Shown: in pieces, positions 1 through 5,459 of the stretch
How positions within the stretch are numbered: the first letter of the stretch is position 1
Layout: every line of letters begins with the position of its first letter
Source: a candidate division TA06 bacterium
GTDB lineage: Bacteria > Hydrothermota > DG-26 > E44-bin18 > JADFOU01
Length of the DNA stretch: 6,021 bases
Assembly (NCBI GenBank): GCA_022562655.1
Contig: JADFOU010000135.1
Span: forward strand, 1 to 6,021
Direction of reading: 5' to 3'
Notes under the pieces: model-generated
What the model was told of the DNA's origin: nothing
Databases searched by the model: none
The model's input: the letters and a program-made list of their open reading frames with translations, nothing else
Program-made: the position numbers and the translations under genes

Positions 1-1980
1 GACTACGGAGGCGGAATCACGAACGATCCTCTCTTCAAGACCTGTACCGACGAAGGGAGGCTCCGGAATAAGGAGAGGAACGGCCTGACGCTGCATATTA
101 GAACCCATTAAGGCACGGTTGGCATCATCGTGCTCTAAGAAAGGAATGAGAGCGGCTGCGGCACTCACAAGTTGTTTGGGGGAGACATCCATGTAATCCA
201 CCTCTTTTGGTGAGATGATGGGAAAGTCACCACGACGCCTGGCGAGCACCTTATCCGTAAGGATACGACCTTTGTTATCCAGAGGGGTATTGGCTTGGGC
301 AACGGCATACTGGTCTTCCTCATAGGCTGAGAGGTAGTGGATCTCTCGGGTAACGGAGCCCTTGTGGACTTTCCGATAAGGTGTGAGGATAAATCCCAAT
401 GGGTTGACGCGAGCAAAGGTCGATAGGGAGGAGATGAGGCCGATGTTGGCACCTTCGGGGGTCTCAATAGGGCAGATGCGACCATAATGGGTATGATGGA
501 CATCCCGAACTTCAAAACCTGCTGTGTCTCGTGTGAGCCCACCGGGACCTAATGCGGAGAGACGCCTTTTGTGGGTGAGTTCGGTGAGGGGATTGGTCTG
601 TTCAAGGAACTGAGAGAGTTGGCTGGTGGTGAAGAAGGACATGATGACACCAGAGATGAGGCGATAGTTGATGAGTTCTTGGGGGGTAAGAGATTCAATA
701 TCCTGAATAATCATTCGCTCACGGATAGCCCGGGCAAGGCGGGAGAAGGCAACGAAGAACTGGGCTTCTAAGAGTTCTCCAACACGCCGAACGCGGCGAT
801 TGCCCAAGTGGTCTATGTCGTCTACAGACCCCCCACCTCGAACAAGTTTAAAGAGGTACTGGATGGTTGCGACGATATCCTGAGGGTGGAGAGTCGTGGT
901 CTGGGGATCTATGGAGAGGCCAAGTTTCTGGTTGATCTTGAACCGGCCCACATTCCGAAGGTCATAGCGATGGGGAGTGAAAAATAGCTGGGTGACAAAG
1001 GCCTCTGCTGCTTCTGAACTGACAGGGAGACCGCCCCGGAGATGAAGGTGGAGACGGTCTAAGGCTTCTCGCCGAGATCGGGTGGGATCTTTCTTGAGGG
1101 TGTTGAGAAGAATATTGAAGTCGAGACCGGGCTCGCCCTGAAGAAGATGCACTTCCTTTATCCCTCGACTGGTGAGAAGAGAGAGGTGTTCTTGGTTCAG
1201 CTTTGTTCCCGCCTCGAGGAGGACCTCACCGCTCTCCTCCAAGACCGAATCCTTCACAAGAATTCTGTCTGTGAGGGAGGGGTCTATTTTCTTCTTTTCT
1301 ACGGGGAAATAGAGGCGGATGATATCGGATGTATCGGATAGGTTATACTCCTTCGAAGAAGAATAGTCAAGAGCTCTGAGGAGCATGGTGGCAGGAAATT
1401 TTCTCCTCTTGTCCAATGAGACGAGAAGGAGGTCATTGACATCTGTGGTAAATTCAATCCAAGGACCTCGATAGGGGATGACCTTGGCGGTGAAGAGATG
1501 CTTGCCGGAGGCGTGGGTTCCTTCGGTGAAGTAGACCCCTGGAGAACGATGTAACTGACTGACGACGACCCGCTCTACCCCATTGATGATAAAAGTGCCC
1601 CTCTTGGTCATGAGGGGGAGTTCACCGAGATAGGCCTCCTGCTCAATGATGTCTTGGACTTCTCCCTTCTCCCTCTTGATGAGGCGGAATGTGGCATGGA
1701 GGGCGGCAGCATAGGCGACACCCTTACGCTGAGCCTCTTCGTCGGTGTATTTAGGTCTTCCGAGGCGATATTGGAGGTATTCAAGGGTGAGGCGGGAACG
1801 AATATCCTCAATAGGGAAGATGGCACGAAAGACCCCTTCCAACCCCTCTGATAACCTTTTCTCTGAGGGGACATTCTTTTGAAGGAATGCATCAAAAGAG
1901 TCTTGTTGGACCTCTAAGAGGTTGGGTAGGTCTAAGATCGTCTTGATCTTAGAGAAACTGATCTTCTTATTGTTTTTCAT
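1..1980 (-). CDS. rpoB: RNA polymerase beta subunit, N-terminal 660 residues (partial)
   Basis: Beta subunit of DNA-dependent RNA polymerase, in the cytoplasmic core enzyme. The frame is open from ATG at 1980-1978 to the window edge; the C-terminal part lies outside. The protein begins MKNNKKISFSKIK and continues LPNLLEVQQDSFDAFL, a typical beta N-terminus. Landmarks: SQLHRSPGV (about 141-149), AKVIPYRGPW (165-174), DDIDHLGNRRVRRVGEL (386-403), the rifampicin-pocket segment at 457-477 ending THKRRLSALGPGG, RICPIETPEGANIGLI (501-516), DYMDVSPKQLVS (595-606) and NRALMGSNMQRQAVPL (621-636). No lineage-specific insertion is evident before the rifampicin pocket, whose Q457 corresponds to E. coli Q513. 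Oddities: E460 where E. coli has D516, and RGGLP at 315-319 where the family usually has RPGxP. No Shine-Dalgarno site precedes the start (TTCGTAACG then ATG), and no in-frame ATG, GTG or TTG lies between it and the upstream stop. It follows rplL after 51 bases containing a strong hairpin. Identity is certain. Confidence 0.98.
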   Translation of the reverse strand, partial: MKNNKKISFSKIKTILDLPNLLEVQQDSFDAFLQKNVPSEKRLSEGLEGVFRAIFPIEDIRSRLTLEYLQYRLGRPKYTDEEAQRKGVAYAAALHATFRLIKREKGEVQDIIEQEAYLGELPLMTKRGTFIINGVERVVVSQLHRSPGVYFTEGTHASGKHLFTAKVIPYRGPWIEFTTDVNDLLLVSLDKRRKFPATMLLRALDYSSSKEYNLSDTSDIIRLYFPVEKKKIDPSLTDRILVKDSVLEESGEVLLEAGTKLNQEHLSLLTSRGIKEVHLLQGEPGLDFNILLNTLKKDPTRSRREALDRLHLHLRGGLPVSSEAAEAFVTQLFFTPHRYDLRNVGRFKINQKLGLSIDPQTTTLHPQDIVATIQYLFKLVRGGGSVDDIDHLGNRRVRRVGELLEAQFFVAFSRLARAIRERMIIQDIESLTPQELINYRLISGVIMSFFTTSQLSQFLEQTNPLTELTHKRRLSALGPGGLTRDTAGFEVRDVHHTHYGRICPIETPEGANIGLISSLSTFARVNPLGFILTPYRKVHKGSVTREIHYLSAYEEDQYAVAQANTPLDNKGRILTDKVLARRRGDFPIISPKEVDYMDVSPKQLVSAAAALIPFLEHDDANRALMGSNMQRQAVPLLIPEPPFVGTGLEERIVRDSASVV

Positions 1981-1990
1981 CGTTACGAAT

Positions 1991-2012
1991 AGTTGCAGTG
2001 GGAAGTTGCAGT
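1991..2012. repeat. 9-bp direct repeat in the rpoB leader
   Basis: The 9-mer agttgcagt occurs at 1991-1999 and again at 2004-2012, 4 bases apart. Read in the rpoB direction it is ACTGCAACT twice, just upstream of the rpoB start. The second copy overlaps the base of the rplL-rpoB hairpin. Function is unknown; it may be a remnant of the short-word repeats seen in the other spacers. Confidence 0.6.
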
Positions 2013-2036
2013 AGTCCCGCCACGGGCGGGACTACT
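2010..2036 (-). promoter_or_regulatory. Perfect 12-bp hairpin between rplL and rpoB
   Basis: Bases 2010-2021 and 2025-2036 are exact reverse complements (12 bp, GC-rich core GTCCCGCC/GGCGGGAC) around a 3-base loop. In the transcript the stem starts two bases before the rplL UAG stop, so the stop codon sits in its 5' arm, and it ends 29 bases before the rpoB AUG. No U-run follows, so it is not a classical intrinsic terminator. In E. coli the rplL-rpoB spacer carries an attenuator and an RNase III processing site; by position this hairpin could play a comparable part in setting the ribosomal-protein to polymerase ratio. The structure is seen directly; the function is inferred. Confidence 0.75.
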
Positions 2037-2439
2037 TGATTTCCACAGTGGCTCCTGCCTCTGTAAGCTGTGTCTGGATCTTCTCAGCCTCTTCCTTGGG
2101 GATCCCTTCTTTAACGGCCTGGGGAACACCCTCGACCAGATCCTTAGCCTCTTTCAGCCCTAAACTCGTGAGGGAACGAACCTCTTTAATGACTTGGATT
2201 TTCTTCTCCCCAAAGCTCGTAAGAATTACAGAGAACTCCGTCTGCTCTTCTGGAGTTTCCGATTCAGTCCCAGCACCAAGAGCCCCTTGAGAGGCTTGGA
2301 AAACCGGCATGGAGGCGGAGATACTAAATTTTTCCTCTACTGACTTCACCAGATCTGCCAGTTCCAGAACGGTCATCCCCTCCAAGAGCTCCATTACCAT
2401 ATCGGGATTGGATTTTTTGGACTTGGTTGCTGTCGCCAT
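2032..2439 (-). CDS. rplL: 50S ribosomal protein L7/L12
   Basis: Stalk protein L7/L12, which binds L10 as dimers and recruits and activates translational GTPases such as EF-Tu and EF-G. The chosen ATG (2439-2437) gives 135 residues beginning MATATKSKK. An in-frame ATG at 2493 would add 18 unfamiliar residues and is rejected because the inner ATG has the only strong ribosome binding site in the window (AAAGGGGGAG ending 3 bases before it). Domain order: N-terminal dimerisation and L10-binding helices (about 11-42), a flexible hinge (about 44-66; less alanine-rich than usual, with a TESETPEEQ stretch), and a C-terminal factor-binding domain (67-135) with KKIQVIKEVRSLTSLGLKEAKDLVEG and the ending EAGATVEIK. 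The UAG stop lies inside the hairpin that precedes rpoB. Length and motifs are typical of the family. Confidence 0.97.
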   Translation of the reverse strand: MATATKSKKSNPDMVMELLEGMTVLELADLVKSVEEKFSISASMPVFQASQGALGAGTESETPEEQTEFSVILTSFGEKKIQVIKEVRSLTSLGLKEAKDLVEGVPQAVKEGIPKEEAEKIQTQLTEAGATVEIK

Positions 2440-2442
2440 ATT

Positions 2443-2452
2443 CTCCCCCTTT
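2443..2452 (-). promoter_or_regulatory. Strong Shine-Dalgarno site of rplL
   Basis: The transcript reads AAAGGGGGAG, then AAT, then AUG. This fixes the rplL start at 2439 and is the only clear purine-rich ribosome binding site among the eight gene starts visible here. It fits the need for several L7/L12 copies per ribosome, whereas the other proteins are needed once. Confidence 0.8.
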
Positions 2453-2473
2453 CGTTCTACAGCAATTTTCAAG

Positions 2474-2598
2474 TAACAAATTCCAAGTTCCAAGTTCCAA
2501 ACAAACTCAAAAGATCGAAATTTAAAACACCGTGAGTTGTATCTTTATTTGAGGTTTGGTATTTGGAATTTTGGATTTATTTGGAATTCGGTGTTTGG
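2474..2598. repeat. Imperfect inverted repeat of TTCCAAG-type words, rplL-rplJ spacer
   Basis: The left part holds three tandem heptamers (ttccaag, ttccaag, ttccaaa at 2481-2501). The right part (about 2551-2598) holds the complementary words tttggaatt, tttggat and tttggaatt. The two halves are imperfect reverse complements around an unrelated middle containing the segment aagatcgaaatttaaaac. The right half runs past the rplJ stop (2577-2579) into the last codons of rplJ. No U-run follows in the transcribed direction, so a terminator is unlikely. It is related in wording to the 5563-5686 element. Confidence 0.65.
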
Positions 2599-3119
2599 GT
2601 TTTGTGATTTGCCTTCTTTTCCATTTCTTTCAAAAGAATCAATAATTGAATGAATGGGGACTTTATAAGATAGAGAAACTGAACCAGAGGGGACTGGATG
2701 GCCCTCAAGGTTTGAGTGAGCAAAATCTCCCGTGAGGGAAGAGAGGCAAGGCGTTGGATCTCCTCAGGCCCATAGATCTCTCCCCATAGGTATCCCCCTT
2801 TTATCTCGGGTCTTTCGTTCTCTTTGGCAAAATCTGTGATGATCCGAATCCCTACCATGGGATCCTCATTGCTGAAAGCCAGAGCTACCGGTCCAGTCAG
2901 ATAAGGGAGTAGGGATTCCACCTGGGCCTCCTTCGCAGCGATGCTTGTCAGTGTGTTCTTGACCACCTCAAACTGAACGGAAGCCTCCCGGCACTGTCTG
3001 CGGAGTTCACTCATTGCCTTCACATTGAGTCCAGAGTAGTCACTCAAGATAATACCCTTGGCTCCCTTGAGCTTCTTTTTAAGTTCTTCTACTTTCTTCT
3101 CTTTCTCTGGTTTTGCCAT
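2577..3119 (-). CDS. rplJ: 50S ribosomal protein L10
   Basis: L10 anchors the ribosomal stalk to 23S rRNA near L11 and carries L7/L12 dimers on its C-terminal helix. The 180-residue product has the family N-terminus: a charged helix (KEKKVEELKKKL), then GIILSDYSGLNVKAMSELRRQCREA (22-46), VVKNTLTSIA (52-61), TGPVALAFSNEDP (75-87) and LASLPSREILL (124-134). Residues 140-168 form a hydrophobic helix with two similar blocks (QSPLVQFLYLIK and KSPFIQLLILLK), as expected for L7/L12-dimer docking. The last ten residues (NHKTQTPNSK) do not look like L10 and are encoded by the edge of the spacer repeat, so the tail probably arose by capture of repeat DNA. Only a weak GGA lies far upstream of the start; there is no good Shine-Dalgarno site. 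The 117-base leader folds into a nested hairpin, a candidate site for autoregulation by the L10-L12 complex. Stop is UAA. Confidence 0.97.
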   Translation of the reverse strand: MAKPEKEKKVEELKKKLKGAKGIILSDYSGLNVKAMSELRRQCREASVQFEVVKNTLTSIAAKEAQVESLLPYLTGPVALAFSNEDPMVGIRIITDFAKENERPEIKGGYLWGEIYGPEEIQRLASLPSREILLTQTLRAIQSPLVQFLYLIKSPFIQLLILLKEMEKKANHKTQTPNSK

Positions 3120-3133
3120 CTTTCATTAAGTCC

Positions 3134-3229
3134 AAAATTCAAAGTAAAATTACAAAACTGGAGCCACCCGAATCGGGTGGAAATCCGTGAAATCTCTTGG
3201 TTGATTTTGTATTTTTCATTTTGAATTTT
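3134..3229 (-). promoter_or_regulatory. Nested hairpin leader upstream of rplJ
   Basis: Outer AT-rich arms at 3134-3157 and 3205-3229 pair through a perfect 10-bp block (aaaattcaaa with tttgaatttt), an interrupted middle, and a perfect 6-bp block (acaaaa with ttttgt). Inside sits a GC-rich hairpin, ccacccg at 3164-3170 with cgggtgg at 3174-3180 and a 3-base loop. The whole element fills most of the rplA-rplJ spacer, where many bacteria carry an L10-(L7/L12) binding leader. I do not see the conserved sequence of known L10 leaders, so it may instead be a spacer repeat like those in neighbouring gaps. The structure is visible; the role is inferred. Confidence 0.55.
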
Positions 3230-3236
3230 TATTTTT

Positions 3237-3938
3237 CTATCTCACCAACTCCATCACATTGAGAGGGTCCACCCGGATCCCGGGACCCATTGTGGAGGAT
3301 AAAAAGATGCTATTGAGATAGGTTCCCTTGGCAGAGGAAGGTTTGGCACTGATCAATTCCCTCAAAAAGGTGACAGCATTCTCATAAAGTTTTTCCGGTT
3401 TAAAAGAGGCTTTACCAATCGGGACATGAACCACTGCGGACTTGTCCACCCGATACTCAATCTTCCCCTTTTTGATCTCCTTTATCGCTTTACCAACATC
3501 CATCGTGACGGTTCCACTCTTGGGGTTGGGCATCAAACCCCTGGGACCTAGAATCTTCCCCAATTTCCCCACACTGGACATCACATCTGGGGTCGCGACA
3601 ATGACATCCACATCGGTCCACCCCCCCTGGATCTTCTCGATGAACTCATCAAAGCCAACCAAATCTGCTCCTGCTTCTTGGGCTTCTTTCTCCTTTTCTC
3701 CCTTGGTGAGAACGAGAACCCTGAGAGCTTTCCCTCGCCCATGGGGGAGGATAACGGTGCCTCGAACCATCTGGTCCGACTTCCTGGGGTCTACACCCAA
3801 TCGGGCGGAAAGTTCGATGGTCTCATCGAATCGAGCTGATGCCATCTCTCTCACGAGATTCAGTGCCTCTTGTAAGGGATGGGCCTCCCTCCTGTTCGTC
3901 TTCTTCTCTTCTACCCGGAATCGCTTAGACCTCTTCAT
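3237..3938 (-). CDS. rplA: 50S ribosomal protein L1
   Basis: L1 forms the mobile L1 stalk at the E site and helps release deacylated tRNA; in many bacteria it also represses its own operon by binding mRNA. The 233-residue length is normal. The N-terminus is basic (MKRSKRFR). Domain I features include LQEALNLVREMASARFDETI (22-41), RLGVDPRKSDQMVRGTVILP (46-65) and HGRGKALRVLVL (66-77). The L1 signature LGKILGPRGLMPNPKSGTV lies at 126-144, followed by KKGKIEYRVDKSAVVHVPIG (156-175) and the ending MGPGIRVDP. No Shine-Dalgarno site is seen (ACCCAATAGTTC then ATG). It lies 51 bases after rplK across a small AT-rich hairpin. The stop is UAG. I did not recognise a canonical L1-binding mRNA motif before rplK or rplA. 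Confidence 0.98.
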   Translation of the reverse strand: MKRSKRFRVEEKKTNRREAHPLQEALNLVREMASARFDETIELSARLGVDPRKSDQMVRGTVILPHGRGKALRVLVLTKGEKEKEAQEAGADLVGFDEFIEKIQGGWTDVDVIVATPDVMSSVGKLGKILGPRGLMPNPKSGTVTMDVGKAIKEIKKGKIEYRVDKSAVVHVPIGKASFKPEKLYENAVTFLRELISAKPSSAKGTYLNSIFLSSTMGPGIRVDPLNVMELVR

Positions 3939-3953
3939 GAACTATTGGGTATG

Positions 3954-3984
3954 GGTTAAATGGAAAGAACCGAACTATTTAACC
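3954..3984. repeat. AT-rich hairpin in the rplK-rplA spacer
   Basis: ggttaaat (3954-3961) and atttaacc (3977-3984) are perfect 8-bp complements; past one mismatch a further G-C pair is possible. The loop is about 15 bases. The same words (ggttaaatgg / ccatttaacc, and actattcaacc / actattcacc) occur in the nusG-secE spacer, so the two spacers seem to share a repeat family. No U-run follows it in the transcript. Confidence 0.6.
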
Positions 3985-3989
3985 AGTAA

Positions 3990-4430
3990 CTATTCACCAT
4001 TCTTAATCTCAATCCCCATGCTTCTGGCGGTCCCTTCTATCATCCGCATGGCATTTTCTTCACTATAGGCATTCAAATCCTTCATCTTCGCCGTAGCAAT
4101 CTCTCGAATGACCTTCTTTGTAACCATTCCCACTTTATCTCTGTTGGGCTCTCCCGAGGCCTTTGCAATTCCTGCTGCCTGTTTGAGGAGTACGGCTGCA
4201 GGGGGCGTTTTTGTCACAAATGTGAAGGATTTATCTTTATAGACGGAAATGATGCAGGGGATAATGACCCCCTCCTGCCCACGGGTCTTCTCATTGAAGG
4301 CTTTACAAAAATCCATAATGTTAAGACCGTGCTGACCCAGAGCAGGCCCTACAGGGGGTGCAGGAGTCGCCTGCCCCCCGGGTACCTGAAGCTTGATTAC
4401 CACTACAACCTTCTTCTTCGCCTTTGCCAT
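3990..4430 (-). CDS. rplK: 50S ribosomal protein L11
   Basis: L11 binds the GTPase-associated centre of 23S rRNA at the base of the stalk and is needed for the stringent response through RelA; it is the classic thiostrepton-site protein. The 146-residue product has the N-terminal domain signature KLQVPGGQATPAPPVGPALG (13-32) with its conserved prolines, then QHGLNIMDFCKAFN (33-46) and SFTFVTKTPPAAVLLKQAAG (68-87). The C-terminal RNA-binding domain holds VTKKVIREIATAKMKDLNA (103-121) and ENAMRMIEGTARSMGI (125-140). The family is usually near 141 residues; the extra KNGE and the UAG stop fall in sequence resembling the spacer repeat (AATGGTGAATAGTTACTGG). No Shine-Dalgarno site precedes the ATG (AATATTTTCCA). 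It follows nusG after a 164-base repeat-rich spacer, the largest gap in the window. Confidence 0.98.
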   Translation of the reverse strand: MAKAKKKVVVVIKLQVPGGQATPAPPVGPALGQHGLNIMDFCKAFNEKTRGQEGVIIPCIISVYKDKSFTFVTKTPPAAVLLKQAAGIAKASGEPNRDKVGMVTKKVIREIATAKMKDLNAYSEENAMRMIEGTARSMGIEIKNGE

Positions 4431-4442
4431 TGGAAAATATTA

Positions 4443-4565
4443 GAAATTAGTTACTGGAAATTTGAAATTCGTTGTAGAAATTAGAGATTAGAAATTAGAA
4501 ATTAGTTTATTGAATTTCTTTCGTATTCTTCGAATATCCATTTTCCAATTTCCATTACCAATTTC
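4443..4565. repeat. Long imperfect inverted repeat, nusG-rplK spacer
   Basis: gaaattagttactggaaatt (4443-4462) pairs with aatttccattaccaatttc (4547-4565): about 18 pairs including one G-U wobble, with one mismatch and one bulge. The roughly 84 bases between the arms are AT-rich and contain the heptamer tandem array at 4478-4505. The element fills most of the 5' leader of rplK. No U-run makes it a terminator, and no promoter boxes were recognised in it. Confidence 0.65.
4478..4505. repeat. Tandem heptamer array (AAATTAG x4)
   Basis: Four consecutive 7-base units read aaattag, agattag, aaattag, aaattag with a single substitution. They lie inside the loop of the long inverted repeat of the nusG-rplK spacer. 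The 7-base period matches that of the TTCCAAG array at 2481-2501, although the words differ. Confidence 0.75.
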
Positions 4566-4594
4566 CATTATCTAAACAACTCATTTCCATCTTT

Positions 4595-5119
4595 TCAGAT
4601 TCCTTTTACCTGAACAAAATCCAGTTCAACTTTTGTCGCCCTTCCAAATATCGTGACCATCACCTTCAACTTCCCCCGTTGGGGATAGATCTCCTCTACC
4701 GTCCCGGTGAAATCTGTAAAAGGACCTTGGACCACTTTGATGCTCTCCCCTTTCTGATAAGGCACCTCAGAGGAGACGGTCACCTTTTCCTCCTCCAAGG
4801 AGGAAAGGAGTTGCTTCATCTCCTTCTCTGTTACGGATTGGGGATGGGTCCCTGACCCCAAAAAACCCATAACCCCAGGGAGCCGGGTGACCAACTGGTA
4901 AGAGTTATCGGTTACATTCATTTGGATTAGGATGTATCCGGGATAGAGTTGTCTCTCGATGATCTTTCGTTCCCCTCTTTGAATCACTGAGACATTTTCC
5001 ATCGGGATTAAGATCTCTCCAAATTGGTCCTGGATGGAAGAGAAATCGATATTCTCTTCCAGAAGTTTTCGCACCTTTTTCTCATAACCACTTAGGGTAT
5101 GGATGATATACCACTCCAT
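4595..5119 (-). CDS. nusG: Transcription termination/antitermination factor NusG
   Basis: NusG binds RNA polymerase through its N-terminal domain and Rho or ribosomal protein S10 through its C-terminal KOW domain, linking transcription to translation and termination. The 174-residue length is typical. The NGN domain opens WYIIHTLSGYEKKV (3-16) and contains ERQLYPGYILIQM (55-67) and LPGVMGFLG (80-88). A linker with SLEEEKVTVSS follows. The KOW domain covers about 121-150 (KGESIKVVQGPFTDFTGTVE), and the C-terminus is FGRATKVELDFVQVKG. The start is preceded by CCATTACTAAAACG, with no Shine-Dalgarno site. It lies downstream of secE, as in most bacteria, and ends in UGA. Nothing is unusual in the protein. 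Confidence 0.98.
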   Translation of the reverse strand: MEWYIIHTLSGYEKKVRKLLEENIDFSSIQDQFGEILIPMENVSVIQRGERKIIERQLYPGYILIQMNVTDNSYQLVTRLPGVMGFLGSGTHPQSVTEKEMKQLLSSLEEEKVTVSSEVPYQKGESIKVVQGPFTDFTGTVEEIYPQRGKLKVMVTIFGRATKVELDFVQVKGI

Positions 5120-5132
5120 CGTTTTAGTAATG

Positions 5133-5185
5133 GGTCAAATGGTAATTTGTTAAATTTAACTTATTGACTATTCAACCATTTAACC
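5133..5185. repeat. Inverted repeat with internal palindrome, secE-nusG spacer
   Basis: ggtcaaatggt (5133-5143) and accatttaacc (5175-5185) form 11 pairs in the transcript, one of them a G-U wobble. Between them gttaaatttaac (5149-5160) is a perfect 12-base palindrome. The element fills most of the 74-base spacer, with the nusG start 14 bases beyond it. Its words recur in the rplK-rplA spacer (3954-3984). No U-run follows. Confidence 0.65.
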
Positions 5186-5193
5186 GAGTTTTT

Positions 5194-5385
5194 TTATCTC
5201 ACCAGCCATGCCACAATCTTCGAAAGGATGATGTCAATCGACCCAATGAAAAGAGACATCATAATGGAGACGAGGATCACTACACCTGTTGACCCAATCA
5301 TCTCCTCTCGGCTAGGCCAAGTCACCTTTCCAAGTTCGATTCGGACCTCTTGAACAAACTGAAGGATCTTACTGAACACTGTCAC
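5194..5385 (-). CDS. secE: Preprotein translocase subunit SecE
   Basis: Essential small subunit of the SecYEG translocon in the inner membrane, which clamps the two halves of SecY. It is the short, single-span form (63 residues) found in most bacteria. An N-terminal amphipathic region holds the signature VQEVRIELGKVTWPSREEM (11-29), followed by one transmembrane helix (about 34-61, rich in I, L, V and M) and a short LVR end. There is no ATG start. The frame opens with GTG at 5385-5383, and a second GTG two codons on (5379-5377) is equally possible; neither has a Shine-Dalgarno site. An upstream in-frame stop (5439-5437) rules out a longer form with a usual start codon. It lies between tRNA-Trp and nusG, a widespread arrangement. 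The stop is UAA. Confidence 0.95.
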   Translation of the reverse strand: MTVFSKILQFVQEVRIELGKVTWPSREEMIGSTGVVILVSIMMSLFIGSIDIILSKIVAWLVR

Positions 5386-5405
5386 TTCAGTAGGTTGTAA
5401 GTAGC
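5384..5405 (-). repeat. Leader repeat copy 1, at the secE start
   Basis: The 22 bases from 5384 (plus strand acttcagtaggttgtaagt...) match 5842-5863 at 19 of 22 positions; a weaker match continues for about 15 bases. Both copies end at a start codon: this one overlaps the secE GTG, the other abuts the rpmG ATG. In the transcript both read ACTGAAGT next to the start. It could be a duplicated translation-start element or a spacer repeat. Confidence 0.6.
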
Positions 5406-5459
5406 ACTTAGAAGGCTGGGATTCGCTACCTGCAATCTACACCCTATCTGACTCATTTG

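Noticed and set aside
165..542. 125-codon minus-strand open frame
   Set aside because: It is a shifted-frame shadow of rpoB, whose true frame shows uninterrupted conserved motifs across the same bases.
1147..1851. Short open frames on both strands
   Set aside because: All lie within rpoB in other frames or antisense and resemble nothing.
1..1980. Frameshift or internal stop in rpoB
   Set aside because: The frame was followed codon by codon from ATG to the window edge with conserved motifs throughout.
2440..2493. Longer L7/L12 starting at the ATG at 2493
   Set aside because: The extra 18 residues are unlike the family and come from repeat-rich spacer; the inner ATG has the strong ribosome binding site.
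2474..2598. CRISPR-like array
   Set aside because: The repeats are 7-base words without unique spacers of constant length and no cas gene is present.
3442..4068. 208-codon open frame on the plus strand
   Set aside because: It is antisense to rplA and the end of rplK, has no recognisable family, and is the mirror of strongly conserved genes.
4443..4565. Spacer hairpins as rho-independent terminators
   Set aside because: Arms are AT-rich and imperfect and none is followed by a U-run in the transcribed direction; the cluster must also be read through.
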